From contig NZ_JABANC010000001.1 in NCBI RefSeq assembly GCF_012931685.1, forward strand, positions 62,001 through 126,000: DNA of 64,000 nucleotides. The letters run 5' to 3'. How positions within the stretch are numbered: the first letter of the stretch is position 1; every line of letters starts with the position of its first letter. Positions 1 to 8,695 of the stretch are shown here, in pieces. This DNA comes from Hanstruepera ponticola. GTDB taxonomy: Bacteria; Bacteroidota; Bacteroidia; Flavobacteriales; Flavobacteriaceae. The position numbers and the translations under genes are program-made. Below the pieces are notes generated by a model. It saw only the letters and a program-made list of their open reading frames with translations, made no database searches and had not been told where the DNA came from.

Positions 1-527
1 TTTTTATCATCCAATTTTTCAAAATCAGCTTTAGCTTTCAAATGGTATTCTATAGCTTTATCATATATATTGTTGAAACTGTAAACTATTCCAATATTGT
101 TATGAGTAGTTGCAGATTCACGACGCATATTTTTTGCTTCATAGATACTCAATGCTTTTATAAGGTATTCAATTGCTTCATCATACAACCCTAAATTTCT
201 GTTGACTACGCCAATATTATTATAAGCTGAAGCACTTATTATGGAATCATTAGTATAATTTAAGGCTTCAAGCGAAAGTGTTTTTGCTTTATCAAAAGTT
301 CCCAAATCTCTATAAACAACGCCCAAACTGTTTTTTAAACGTCCTATTTCTTTTTTATCATTATCCTTTTGAGCTATTACCAAACCATCTTCTAAAATTG
401 AAATGGCTTTTTGGTGATCATCCTTATAAATATCTAAAGCTGAATCATTAAGAACTTGTGCTCGGTTTTGGGAATATGAAAATAATAGGGTAAAAAAAAG
501 TAAGACAAAATAAATACATTGTTTCAT
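1..527 (-). CDS. TPR-repeat protein, N-terminal part (truncated by window edge)
   Basis: The frame is open from an ATG at 527 to the left edge, giving about 175 residues. It begins with a signal-peptide-like stretch (MKQ, a hydrophobic run, then YSQ around residue 20). At least three tetratricopeptide repeats follow at roughly residues 60-160, recognisable by the repeated NNIG-[IV]V and YD-[KE]AIEY patterns. In Flavobacteria this architecture is commonly the exported sensor part of a histidine kinase or of a LuxR-type regulator with N-terminal TPRs, but the output domain lies outside the window, so that is inference. It could also be a plain TPR protein. It stands first of the leftward genes, after a small membrane protein. 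Confidence 0.75.
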   Translation of the reverse strand, partial: MKQCIYFVLLFFTLLFSYSQNRAQVLNDSALDIYKDDHQKAISILEDGLVIAQKDNDKKEIGRLKNSLGVVYRDLGTFDKAKTLSLEALNYTNDSIISASAYNNIGVVNRNLGLYDEAIEYLIKALSIYEAKNMRRESATTHNNIGIVYSFNNIYDKAIEYHLKAKADFEKLDDK

Positions 528-551
528 GTGGTTAGCTTTTACATATTTAAT

Positions 552-572
552 AATAAACAAAAAATGTTTATT
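552..572. repeat. AT-rich inverted repeat between two leftward genes
   Basis: Two perfect 8-base arms (AATAAACA and TGTTTATT) flank a five-A loop, directly after the stop of the small membrane protein and 25 bases before the TPR gene start. It could be a weak terminator or an operator. The stem has few GC pairs and no long T-run follows, so neither role is proven. Confidence 0.35.
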
Positions 573-575
573 GAC

Positions 576-848
576 TTAAAAGTTATTGGATAATAAACTC
601 TTTTGCACATCCATCAATTCTTTCAATATAAATGAAACTTGCTTAAACATAAATACGTTTAAACTATCCAATAATTTTACTCTATGTTTAAGCGAACTTT
701 GTAATTGAATTTGATCAGATAGTTTATTTGTTAAAACATTAAAACTCTGATTTCTTGTATTGACATCTTTAAGAATTTCAAAAAATTTAAATATTGAAGT
801 AATTACCAGAAAGATTACAAGCGTAATAATAATAACATTGAAGTACAT
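576..848 (-). CDS. Small single-pass membrane protein, unknown function
   Basis: About 90 residues from an ATG at 848. A longer reading from a TTG at 881 adds 11 residues and is less likely. Residues 4-24 form one hydrophobic segment rich in I, V and F. The remaining 65 or so residues are polar with a heptad-like spacing of leucines, suggesting a cytoplasmic or periplasmic coiled coil. I recognise no family. It lies between a TPR protein and a lipoprotein gene, all leftward, with its own intergenic stretch on each side. Codon use looks coding and a Met start sits just before the membrane segment, but a spurious ORF cannot be excluded at this length. Confidence 0.45.
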   Translation of the reverse strand: MYFNVIIITLVIFLVITSIFKFFEILKDVNTRNQSFNVLTNKLSDQIQLQSSLKHRVKLLDSLNVFMFKQVSFILKELMDVQKSLLSNNF

Positions 849-997
849 CTTGATGAAGGTATTAAACAAAAAAAACACCAATTATAAACTGTTTTTACAC
901 AGTCTATTAAATTGATGTTTCTTTATATATTGATTAATAGCATAATAAATTTACGATTTAAAGTGACATGAAAATTAATTTTTCGATAAACTGCCTT

Positions 998-1042
998 TAA
1001 AAAAGATTAAGCGTAATAACTGTCTGGTCATCACGCCTAATC
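998..1042 (-). terminator. Rho-independent terminator after the lipoprotein gene
   Basis: Read leftward, a 10-pair stem (GATTAGGCGT with ACGCTTAATC, one G-U pair) is followed at once by six T. It lies about 75 bases past the lipoprotein stop. The rest of 849-1115 shows nothing I can support. Confidence 0.6.
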
Positions 1043-1115
1043 AACAAATCTCAACAACAAGATTTAATTATTGCTTGTTAAGATTTTCAAGTATTGCGTA
1101 CAAACTCAGACTGAT

Positions 1116-1643
1116 TTAGGTTGTTTGTAATGTTAGGTTAAACGAACCATCTGTTATATTTTTTACAGAACCGTCGTTACTGTTTTTGCATTCGTAATTA
1201 AAGGTTCCTTTAACCTTTGTTTCTGTTTGTTCTGAAATATTTATTTCACCAATAACTCCCGAATCTTGAAAAGGTGCTGACCACGTTTGTGTATTTGAAG
1301 GATCACTGATGTTAGGCTCAATGTAAGAAGCTACAATAAACACATTGTCATCTGAAATTTCATAAGATCCAACACCTTCATAACCATTGATTATAATATT
1401 AATAGCTTGAGATTGTGTGTTCCCTTGAAGAATTAATGTTGTTTGACCACCTCCTGAAGACATATTAGCAAATGATGTGATTTCTAAAGATGTAAATTGG
1501 TTTCCGTTAATTTTAGCTGAAATAGTACCTGAAGCAGCTCCAACGCTACCTGGATCTCCACCATCATCATCACTTTTACATGATGTTAATGACACCATTG
1601 AAGTTACTACTACTAATAACATAAATTGTTTTAAAGTTCTCAT
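1116..1643 (-). CDS. DUF6252-like lipoprotein
   Basis: 175 residues from an ATG at 1643. The N-terminus is a type II signal peptide with a lipobox ending at Cys22 (LTSC), followed by KSDDDGGD, the acidic stretch usual for Bacteroidota lipoproteins. The mature part is Ser/Thr/Asn-rich and beta-strand-like, with the pattern (SGTISAKINGNQF near residue 40, and FNY-C-N near the end) that I associate with DUF6252 proteins. No function is known for that family. It is a single gene with a terminator downstream. Confidence 0.7.
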   Translation of the reverse strand: MRTLKQFMLLVVVTSMVSLTSCKSDDDGGDPGSVGAASGTISAKINGNQFTSLEITSFANMSSGGGQTTLILQGNTQSQAINIIINGYEGVGSYEISDDNVFIVASYIEPNISDPSNTQTWSAPFQDSGVIGEINISEQTETKVKGTFNYECKNSNDGSVKNITDGSFNLTLQTT

Positions 1644-1724
1644 TGTTGATAATATTTTATTGTTAATAATGGTTCAAAATTGCAACAATATGAAAATGAA
1701 AACAATACGATGAATTACGTATTT

Positions 1725-2675
1725 TTAAAATACGATATGGGGAAAATCCTTTTGTAGATGGATCTGTTTCTGCTTTAAATCCTCTAGAAATCTTTGATGT
1801 TCTTCAGAATTAGGATTAAATGGCTTATGTAAAAGCCGTTTTTGGATAGCATCAATATTTTGAAGAGTTTCTGTAGCTTGATTAGAAACCCAAACATTTT
1901 GAAACTTTTCCCAAATATAGTTCACGGCAAGCGTATTAGGATGCAACATGTCCTCCTTATAAAAACGGTAATCACGTAATTCGTCTAACATGATTTCATA
2001 TGAAGGAAAATAATATATCTGATTTCTTGGTTCTACTACTTGGTGAATAGCTGCAACTAAATGTGCTTTACTTCGGGTATTTTCAACAAATCCATCTTTA
2101 ATGTGACGAACTGGAGACACTGTAAAAATCACTGAAGTATTAGAATTGACGCTTTTTATTAATGCCACAATACTTTTAAGTGATTCCGAAATATCATCAA
2201 CAGTTAATAATTCTTTTACAAACTGTTTTTGAGATACTTTATGACAATTAGCCACAATGTTATCGGTTTCTAAATTTCTATAAACCCATGCCGTACCCAG
2301 CGTTATGATAATATGTGATGCTTCTTTTAAAAACGAATTTGTAAGAGAGATTTGATTATTTAGCTCTTCTATTAAATCTTCTTTTGATGAATTACTCAAT
2401 CTAGAGTGAGCCTCATAACAATGCCACTGCTCATTGTGAAAAAAAACATCATTTTTAGAATAATCTTTTTTATTAATAGCATAAGTAATCAAATTCTCAA
2501 TGGCCAGTGGATGAAATAGAATACCAAACGGATTTTGTAGCTGCTGAAACTTATAATAATTTAATTTCTCACCTATATTCTCTACAAAACACGACCCAAA
2601 CAGTATTATTTTGGAGTGATAATCAATTTGATTATGCTGCTGTGGTTTTAAGGGTATTTGAGTTTGTAGTTTCAT
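1725..2675 (-). CDS. GSCFA domain-containing protein
   Basis: 316 residues from an ATG at 2675. A TTG at 2699 would add eight residues, but the MKLQTQIPL start fits the family better. The family-defining GSCF motif is at about residues 27-30, followed by a G-x-x-L block. Further blocks include GTAWVYR near residue 127, VSPVRHIKDG near 185 and DMLHPN near 240, the last resembling the catalytic Asp-x-x-His block of SGNH-type hydrolases. GSCFA proteins are thought to be SGNH-hydrolase relatives. The substrate is unknown. It follows alaS closely and is probably co-transcribed. Confidence 0.85.
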   Translation of the reverse strand: MKLQTQIPLKPQQHNQIDYHSKIILFGSCFVENIGEKLNYYKFQQLQNPFGILFHPLAIENLITYAINKKDYSKNDVFFHNEQWHCYEAHSRLSNSSKEDLIEELNNQISLTNSFLKEASHIIITLGTAWVYRNLETDNIVANCHKVSQKQFVKELLTVDDISESLKSIVALIKSVNSNTSVIFTVSPVRHIKDGFVENTRSKAHLVAAIHQVVEPRNQIYYFPSYEIMLDELRDYRFYKEDMLHPNTLAVNYIWEKFQNVWVSNQATETLQNIDAIQKRLLHKPFNPNSEEHQRFLEDLKQKQIHLQKDFPHIVF

Positions 2676-2707
2676 AATAGTAACTTGAGACAAGCTCAAA
2701 ATGGCAA

Positions 2708-5320
2708 TTAATCAAGATAAGATTTAACTGCTTTTAAAGCTTCTTTGATACCATCAGGATTTTTTCCACCAGCTGTAGCAAAAAATGGCTGACCACCTCC
2801 ACCGCCTTGGATATGTTTTCCCAATTCTCTAACTATTTGTCCAGCATTCAAGTTCCTTTCAGCAACTAATTCTTTTGAGATATAACAAGACAATAATGCT
2901 TTACCCTCATTTTCAGCACCAAACAACAGAAATAAATTATCATATTGACTTCCTAATTCGAAACATAAATCTTTTATACCTGAAGCATCTAAATCCACTT
3001 GTTTTGCTAAAAATTGAATTCCGTTATACTCTGTCAATTCGTTTTTAAGCTCACCTTTTAGGTTTTTGGCTTTTTCCTTCAGCAAAATTTCAATTTGCTT
3101 TTTTAAATTACTATTTTCTTCTTGTAAATTCTGAAGTGCTTTTACGGGTTCTTTGGTGTTATTAAGCATGCTTCTGATGTTCGTAAAGACTTTATAACCT
3201 TCCTCAAAATAATCTTTCATCGCATCATTTGTTATGGCCTCTATTCTGCGTATTCCAGCCGCAACTGCACCTTCTGAAACAATTTTAAAATACCATATAT
3301 CGCCAGTGTTTTTCACATGTGTTCCGCCACATAACTCTATAGATTGACCAAATCGAACCGTTCTAACGGTATCACCGTATTTTTCGCCAAATAATGCCAT
3401 GGCTCCTTCCTCAATAGCTTGTTCCATTGGAATGTTACGCTGTTCTTGTAAAGGTAATTTTCCAGCAATTCTAGCATTTACAAAGTTTTCAACATCACGT
3501 AATTCATCAACAGTCATTTTTGAAAAATGCGAAAAATCAAAACGCAAATATTTACTATGCACTGCACTACCCTTTTGCTCAACATGAGTTCCTAAAACTT
3601 CACGTAAAGCTTGGTGTAATAAATGCGTTGCTGTGTGATTACACTCGGTTCGGTAACGTTGTTTCTCATCTACAATAGCTTTAAAGTTTCCTTGAATATT
3701 TTTAGGTAGACTTTTCGTAAAATGAATGATTACGTTATTTTCTTTTTTGGTATCAACAATATATATTACATCTCCTGTTGCATCCTCAAGATAGCCTTTA
3801 TCACCAACTTGACCACCTCCTTCGGCATAAAACGGAGTCAGATTAAAAACCAGTTGATACATATCGCCATCTTTTTTTGAAGTCACTTTGCGATAGCGGG
3901 TAATTTTCACATTGGCCTCTAAAGCATCATATCCAATAAATTCCTGATCGGCATCATTAATTAAAACCGTCCAATCATCGGATTTTAATTGAGATGCTTG
4001 CTTGCCTCGTTCTTGTTGCTCCTTTAATTTTTTACTAAACTCCTCATGATTATAGGTAAATCCGTTTTCACGAAGAATTAAATCTGTTAAATCTTCAGGA
4101 AAACCATACGTGTCTTTTAGTTCAAACACTTTGTTTCCAGAAATTTCTTTTGAATTGGAATGCGTAATAATTCTGTCTAGTAATAATAAGCCTTGATCTA
4201 ATGTTCTTAAAAATGAAGCTTCTTCTTCTTTTATTACATTTTCAATTAGTTGCCTTTGTTCTTTTAATTCTGGAAAAGCTCCTCCCATTTTTTTAATAAG
4301 CACATCAACTAAACGATATATAAATGGTTCCTTTTGGTCTAAAAATGTAAATCCATATCGAATGGCACGACGTAAAATTCGACGTATCACATAACCCGCG
4401 CCTGTATTACTTGGTAATTGTCCATCAGCAATTGAAAAAGCCACTGCACGTACATGGTCACTTATAACTCTTATTGCAACATCTACTTTGTTAGACACCC
4501 CATAATCTTTCCCGGAAATGGTTTCAATTTCACGAATAATTGGTGTAAATACGTCAGTATCATAATTGCTTTTTACGTTTTGCAAAACCATGCACAAACG
4601 TTCAAAGCCCATACCTGTATCAATATGTTTGTTTGGTAAGTTTTCTAGCGAGCCATTGGCTTTGCGATTGTATTGCATAAAAACCAAATTCCAAATTTCA
4701 ACTACTTGCGGATGATCCATATTTACCAAATCTTTACCTGAAACATTGGCTTTTTCTTCTTCTGAACGAATATCAACATGTATTTCACTGCAAGGACCGC
4801 AAGGACCTTGATCTCCCATTTCCCAGAAATTATCTTTTTTATTCCCCATTAAAATACGGTCTTCAGAAATGAGTTCTTTCCAAAAATCGTAAGCTTCTTG
4901 ATCCATGGGAATATTATCCTCCTTATCACCTTCAAAAACGGTTACATATAGTATGTCTTTATTAATTTTATATACTTCCGTTAACAATTCCCAGGCCCAA
5001 GCAATCGCTTCTTTTTTAAAGTAATCGCCAAAGCTCCAATTTCCCAACATTTCAAATAAGGTGTGATGATAGGTGTCATAACCTACTTCCTCAAGGTCAT
5101 TATGTTTTCCTGAAACACGTAAACACTTTTGTGTATCTGCAATTCTATTGTTCTTGGGCTCGGCATTTCCTAAAAAATATTCCTTAAAAGGTGCCATTCC
5201 TGAATTAACAAACATAAGCGTTGGGTCATCCTTGAGTACCATAGGTGCTGACGGCACAATGGCATGTTGCTTATCTTTAAAATAATTCAAAAATGTTGAA
5301 CGTATATCTTGGGATTTCAT
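2708..5320 (-). CDS. alaS: Alanine--tRNA ligase
   Basis: 870 residues, normal length for AlaRS, from an ATG at 5320. It charges tRNA-Ala in the cytoplasm. The N-terminal class II catalytic core is intact ([12 protein letters not shown] near residue 43, and GCGPC-like zinc-associated blocks). The editing domain carries HTATHLLH at about residue 560 and the CGGTH zinc ligand block at about 663. The C-Ala domain ends with the glycine-rich [14 protein letters not shown]. It runs divergently from the M23 peptidase gene and is followed by the GSCFA gene. Confidence 0.97.
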   Translation of the reverse strand: MKSQDIRSTFLNYFKDKQHAIVPSAPMVLKDDPTLMFVNSGMAPFKEYFLGNAEPKNNRIADTQKCLRVSGKHNDLEEVGYDTYHHTLFEMLGNWSFGDYFKKEAIAWAWELLTEVYKINKDILYVTVFEGDKEDNIPMDQEAYDFWKELISEDRILMGNKKDNFWEMGDQGPCGPCSEIHVDIRSEEEKANVSGKDLVNMDHPQVVEIWNLVFMQYNRKANGSLENLPNKHIDTGMGFERLCMVLQNVKSNYDTDVFTPIIREIETISGKDYGVSNKVDVAIRVISDHVRAVAFSIADGQLPSNTGAGYVIRRILRRAIRYGFTFLDQKEPFIYRLVDVLIKKMGGAFPELKEQRQLIENVIKEEEASFLRTLDQGLLLLDRIITHSNSKEISGNKVFELKDTYGFPEDLTDLILRENGFTYNHEEFSKKLKEQQERGKQASQLKSDDWTVLINDADQEFIGYDALEANVKITRYRKVTSKKDGDMYQLVFNLTPFYAEGGGQVGDKGYLEDATGDVIYIVDTKKENNVIIHFTKSLPKNIQGNFKAIVDEKQRYRTECNHTATHLLHQALREVLGTHVEQKGSAVHSKYLRFDFSHFSKMTVDELRDVENFVNARIAGKLPLQEQRNIPMEQAIEEGAMALFGEKYGDTVRTVRFGQSIELCGGTHVKNTGDIWYFKIVSEGAVAAGIRRIEAITNDAMKDYFEEGYKVFTNIRSMLNNTKEPVKALQNLQEENSNLKKQIEILLKEKAKNLKGELKNELTEYNGIQFLAKQVDLDASGIKDLCFELGSQYDNLFLLFGAENEGKALLSCYISKELVAERNLNAGQIVRELGKHIQGGGGGQPFFATAGGKNPDGIKEALKAVKSYLD

Positions 5321-5450
5321 GTATGAGTTTGTGTTTCAAGCTTGTGTTAAAATTCCGTAAAGTGCTAAACTATTTTTATATTTGTTAGTTTACTTGTCAG
5401 AAAAACCACTTATTAGTAATAGTTATCTGCAAAAATAGTAAATTTAGCCA

Positions 5451-6422
5451 ATGAGTAAGGTAAAATATTATTACGATTCTGAAACGCTTTCTTATAGAAA
5501 AATAGAGCGCAAAAAAGGACGTACATTTAAATACATATCAGTTTTTATACTGGCTGCTGCCTTATTTGGTTTTCTTACAGTTTTTATTACTAGTCAGTAT
5601 GTTGAATCGCCTAAAGAAAAAGCTCTGAAACGTGAATTATCTAATATGCAATTACAATATGAATTGCTTAATAGAAAAATGGACGAAGCACAATTAGTTT
5701 TAGAAGACATAGCGAATAGAGACAATAATATCTACAGATTATATTTTGAAGCCAATCCTATACCAGATGAACAACGTAAAGCAGGTTTTGGCGGTGTAAA
5801 TCGTTACAAATATTTAGAAGGATTTGACAATTCGAAACTCATTATTGAGAGTAGTAAGCGATTAGACATCCTACAAAAACAAATTGTAGTACAATCAAAA
5901 TCTCTTGATGAAATTGCCAAAATGGCCGAAGAAAAAGAAAAGTTATTGGCAGCCATACCAGCCATCCAACCCGTAAGAAATGAAGATTTAACACGAATGG
6001 CTTCTGGTTACGGCATGAGAAACGACCCTTTCACAAAAGTGAGGAAAATGCATTGGGGAATGGATTTTACTGCACCAAGAGGCACGCCAATCTATGCCAC
6101 TGGTGATGGTGTTGTAACCAGAGCTGATAGTAATTCGGCTGGATATGGAAAACACATTCGAATTGATCATGGCTATGGTTATGTGAGTCTTTATGGACAT
6201 TTATATAAATACAATGTCAGAAAAAATCAAAAAGTTAAACGCGGTGATTTAATTGGTTTTGTAGGAAGTACAGGTCGATCAGAAGCTCCTCACCTACACT
6301 ATGAGATTTTCAAAGACGATCAACGTATCAATCCTATTAATTTTTATTATGGTAGTTTATCACCACAAGAATTTAATGAACTACTAGAAAAGGCAACTTT
6401 AGAAAACCAATCTTTAGACTAA
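5451..6422 (+). CDS. M23 family metallopeptidase (membrane-anchored)
   Basis: 323 residues from an ATG at 5451. A single membrane anchor spans residues 29-47, then a coiled-coil region covers about 55-165, then the LytM/M23 domain covers about 185-300. Zinc and catalytic residues are all visible: His201 and Asp205 (HWGMD), His250 (LYGH) and the HLH pair 281/283. It should cut peptidoglycan peptide crosslinks or activate other hydrolases in the periplasm. Its stop overlaps the start of the MerR-family gene by one base, so the two are co-transcribed. Confidence 0.92.
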   Translation: MSKVKYYYDSETLSYRKIERKKGRTFKYISVFILAAALFGFLTVFITSQYVESPKEKALKRELSNMQLQYELLNRKMDEAQLVLEDIANRDNNIYRLYFEANPIPDEQRKAGFGGVNRYKYLEGFDNSKLIIESSKRLDILQKQIVVQSKSLDEIAKMAEEKEKLLAAIPAIQPVRNEDLTRMASGYGMRNDPFTKVRKMHWGMDFTAPRGTPIYATGDGVVTRADSNSAGYGKHIRIDHGYGYVSLYGHLYKYNVRKNQKVKRGDLIGFVGSTGRSEAPHLHYEIFKDDQRINPINFYYGSLSPQEFNELLEKATLENQSLD

Positions 6423-6751
6423 TGCATATAGAACTACCAGAAAAAAGATATTACGGAATTGGTGAAGTAGCCAAAGCTTTCGACGTAAACACGTCATTAA
6501 TTAGATTTTGGGAAAAGGAATTTGATGTACTGAAACCAAAAAAAAATGCAAAAGGCAATAGAAAGTTCACACCTGATGACATTAAAAATCTTAAGCTTAT
6601 TTATCATTTGGTTAAAGAACGTGGTTTTACTCTGGAAGGCGCAAAAATTCATTTAAAAGAAGAGAAACAGCAAACACTAAATAACTTTGAAATCATCAGT
6701 AAATTAGAAGATGTCAAAGCACAGCTAATCAAAATCAAAGAACAGTTGTAA
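6422..6751 (+). CDS. MerR family transcriptional regulator
   Basis: 109 residues. The N-terminal MerR winged helix-turn-helix is clear at residues 8-75 (YGIGEVAKAFDV, then the I-R-x-W-E block and KGNRKFTPDD). A short coiled-coil dimerisation tail follows, with no effector domain and no metal-binding cysteines. This compact form is common next to M23 peptidase genes in Flavobacteria. The target is unknown. It overlaps the preceding peptidase gene by one base. Confidence 0.88.
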   Translation: MHIELPEKRYYGIGEVAKAFDVNTSLIRFWEKEFDVLKPKKNAKGNRKFTPDDIKNLKLIYHLVKERGFTLEGAKIHLKEEKQQTLNNFEIISKLEDVKAQLIKIKEQL

Positions 6752-6820
6752 CATTTTATTGATTTTGTCAACTTATTAATGGTTACTTACAAAAAACACT
6801 AACATTCAAAACTTAATATT

Positions 6821-7420
6821 ATGAAAAAATGGTTAATCCCAGTTATCGTCATTGCCGTAATAGCTTTTGCTCTTTATTCATGGGCAGTTGGATTTAACAA
6901 TACTGCAGTTGAATACCAAGCTGATGCAGAAACTGCATGGGCTGATGTTGAAAGTTCTTATCAGCGTAGGAATGACTTAATAGGTAATCTTGTGAAAACC
7001 GTTCAAGGAGCTGCAGATTTTGAAAGAACAACTCTTCGTGAGGTTATTGAGGCTCGTGCCAAAGCAACTTCAACAACAATTGATGCTAATAATTTGACAG
7101 CCGATAATATGGCTCAATTCCAACAAGCTCAAAGTGGTTTAAGTGGTGCACTTTCAAAACTATTAGTTTCTGTTGAACGTTATCCTGATATTAAAGCCAA
7201 TCAAAACTTTTTGGAACTACAGGCACAATTGGAAGGTACTGAAAACCGCATAAATGTTGCCAGAGATCGCTATAATGAAAAAGTCAATATTTATGACAAG
7301 CATATTTCAAAATTCCCTGGAACCCTTTTAGCAGGATTATTTGGTTTTGATGACATGCCACGATATAAGGCAGATCCTGGAAGTGAGAATGCACCTGATG
7401 TAGATTTTGATTTTGAATAA
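6821..7420 (+). CDS. lemA: LemA family protein
   Basis: 199 residues. One N-terminal membrane segment (residues 4-23) is followed by the long helical LemA domain. Typical blocks are the W-x-x-V-x-x-x-YQRR-x-DL-x-x-NLV stretch near residue 45 and the N-R-I-x-x-A-R-x-x-Y-N block near 145. LemA proteins are membrane-anchored helical bundles of uncertain role. The gene is first in a LemA-TPM-TPM operon, an arrangement widely conserved in Bacteroidota and others. The next gene starts 5 bases after its stop. Confidence 0.93.
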   Translation: MKKWLIPVIVIAVIAFALYSWAVGFNNTAVEYQADAETAWADVESSYQRRNDLIGNLVKTVQGAADFERTTLREVIEARAKATSTTIDANNLTADNMAQFQQAQSGLSGALSKLLVSVERYPDIKANQNFLELQAQLEGTENRINVARDRYNEKVNIYDKHISKFPGTLLAGLFGFDDMPRYKADPGSENAPDVDFDFE

Positions 7421-7425
7421 ACCTT

Positions 7426-7863
7426 ATGTCAAAAATTGAAGATTTCCTGACAGCACAAGAAGAACAAGAAATCGTTTCTGCTATTCGTCAAGCTGAAAAA
7501 AACACGTCTGGTGAAATACGTGTACATATAGAAAACTCTACAAAATTAGATGTTTTTGATCGTGCAAAGGAAGTATTCCATATGTTAAAAATGGATAATA
7601 CCAAGCAGCAAAATGGTGTACTAATTTACGTAGCAGTGGAAGATAGAACTTTCGTGATTTTTGGTGACGAAGGTATAAACAAAGTTGTTGAAAGTGATTT
7701 TTGGGATACGACTCGTGATGCCATATTAAAAGAATTTAAAAAAGGTGATTTTAAACAAGGGTTAATTAATGGTGTTTTAAAAGCTGGAAAGGTACTTGAA
7801 ACTTATTTTCCATGGCATCATACAGATACTAATGAACTCCCTAATGATATATCAAAGGGTTAA
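7426..7863 (+). CDS. TPM domain-containing protein (no signal peptide)
   Basis: 145 residues consisting almost wholly of a TPM domain (TLP18.3/Psb32/MOLO-1 type). Supporting blocks are EIVSAIRQAEKNTSGEIRVH near the start, a GVLIYV strand and FGDEGINK near residue 80. There is no signal peptide or membrane segment, unlike its neighbour, so it is predicted to be cytoplasmic or peripheral. It overlaps the next TPM gene by one base. TPM domains have been linked to acid phosphatase activity and photosystem repair in plants, but the bacterial role is open. Confidence 0.88.
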   Translation: MSKIEDFLTAQEEQEIVSAIRQAEKNTSGEIRVHIENSTKLDVFDRAKEVFHMLKMDNTKQQNGVLIYVAVEDRTFVIFGDEGINKVVESDFWDTTRDAILKEFKKGDFKQGLINGVLKAGKVLETYFPWHHTDTNELPNDISKG

Positions 7864-8681
7864 TGGCGTTATTTAAAAACTTATTAATTGGGTTGCTTTT
7901 TTTGGGTTGCTTTTCAACAAGCACTCTATACGCGCAATATGAAATTCCTGAAATACCAAAAGAGCAGACCTCTGTTTATGATTACATTGATTTATTATCT
8001 GTTTCAGAAAAAAATAGTCTAGAAGAAAAACTGATAAAATATTCTGATACGACGTCTACACAAATCGTTATTGCTATAATAAGTTCAACTAAAGGCGAGA
8101 ACATTAATTATTTAGGCGCACAATGGGGAGAAAAATGGGGAATTGGTCAAGCTGAAGAAGATAATGGCATACTCATTCTATTGGCAAAAGATGATCGTAA
8201 GATTGCTATAAATACTGGTTATGGCGTTGAACATCTTTTATCAGATGCTATATCAAAACGAATCATAACCAATGATATAATCCCTTATTTTAAACAAAAT
8301 AATTATTTCGGTGGATTGAATCGAGGTGCTGATGCTATTTTTGAAGTTATGACGGGCGAGTATCAGGGCTCGAGACAATCTTCTTCTAATGGATTTCCAA
8401 TAGGTTTTTTCTTCTTCTTATTTATCGTATTTATTATTATCCTGATTGCAATTTCCAAAAATCGGAGAGGTGGAAATAATGGCGGTTCTGGTGGTAAAAA
8501 ACATGAAGGCATGAGTATTTTAGATGCCATTATATTGAGCAATATGGGGCGTGGTAGTTATGGTAGAAGTTCTGGAGGTGGACTATTTGGTGGTGGTTCA
8601 AGCGGAGGATTTGGTGGTGGATTCGGCGGTGGCTTTGGAGGCGGTGGCTTTGGAGGCGGAGGTGCTTCAGGTGGCTGGTAG
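7863..8681 (+). CDS. TPM domain-containing membrane protein with Gly-rich tail (YgcG-like)
   Basis: 272 residues. It has a signal peptide to about residue 24 (ending LYAQ), a TPM domain at about 35-155 (VYDYIDLLS, TQIVIAI, GILILLA, GVEHLLSD), a membrane helix at about 172-195 and a C-terminal tail made largely of G, S and F repeats ending in GGW. This is the classic YgcG layout. It is last in the LemA-TPM-TPM operon and meets the outer-membrane protein gene tail to tail, 14 bases apart. Confidence 0.9.
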   Translation: MALFKNLLIGLLFLGCFSTSTLYAQYEIPEIPKEQTSVYDYIDLLSVSEKNSLEEKLIKYSDTTSTQIVIAIISSTKGENINYLGAQWGEKWGIGQAEEDNGILILLAKDDRKIAINTGYGVEHLLSDAISKRIITNDIIPYFKQNNYFGGLNRGADAIFEVMTGEYQGSRQSSSNGFPIGFFFFLFIVFIIILIAISKNRRGGNNGGSGGKKHEGMSILDAIILSNMGRGSYGRSSGGGLFGGGSSGGFGGGFGGGFGGGGFGGGGASGGW

Positions 8682-8695
8682 CAATATTTTATTTT

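Noticed and set aside
2676-2699. TTG start for the GSCFA protein eight codons upstream
   Set aside because: An ATG at 2675 gives the family-typical N-terminus. The TTG lies 9 bases after alaS and adds unconserved residues.
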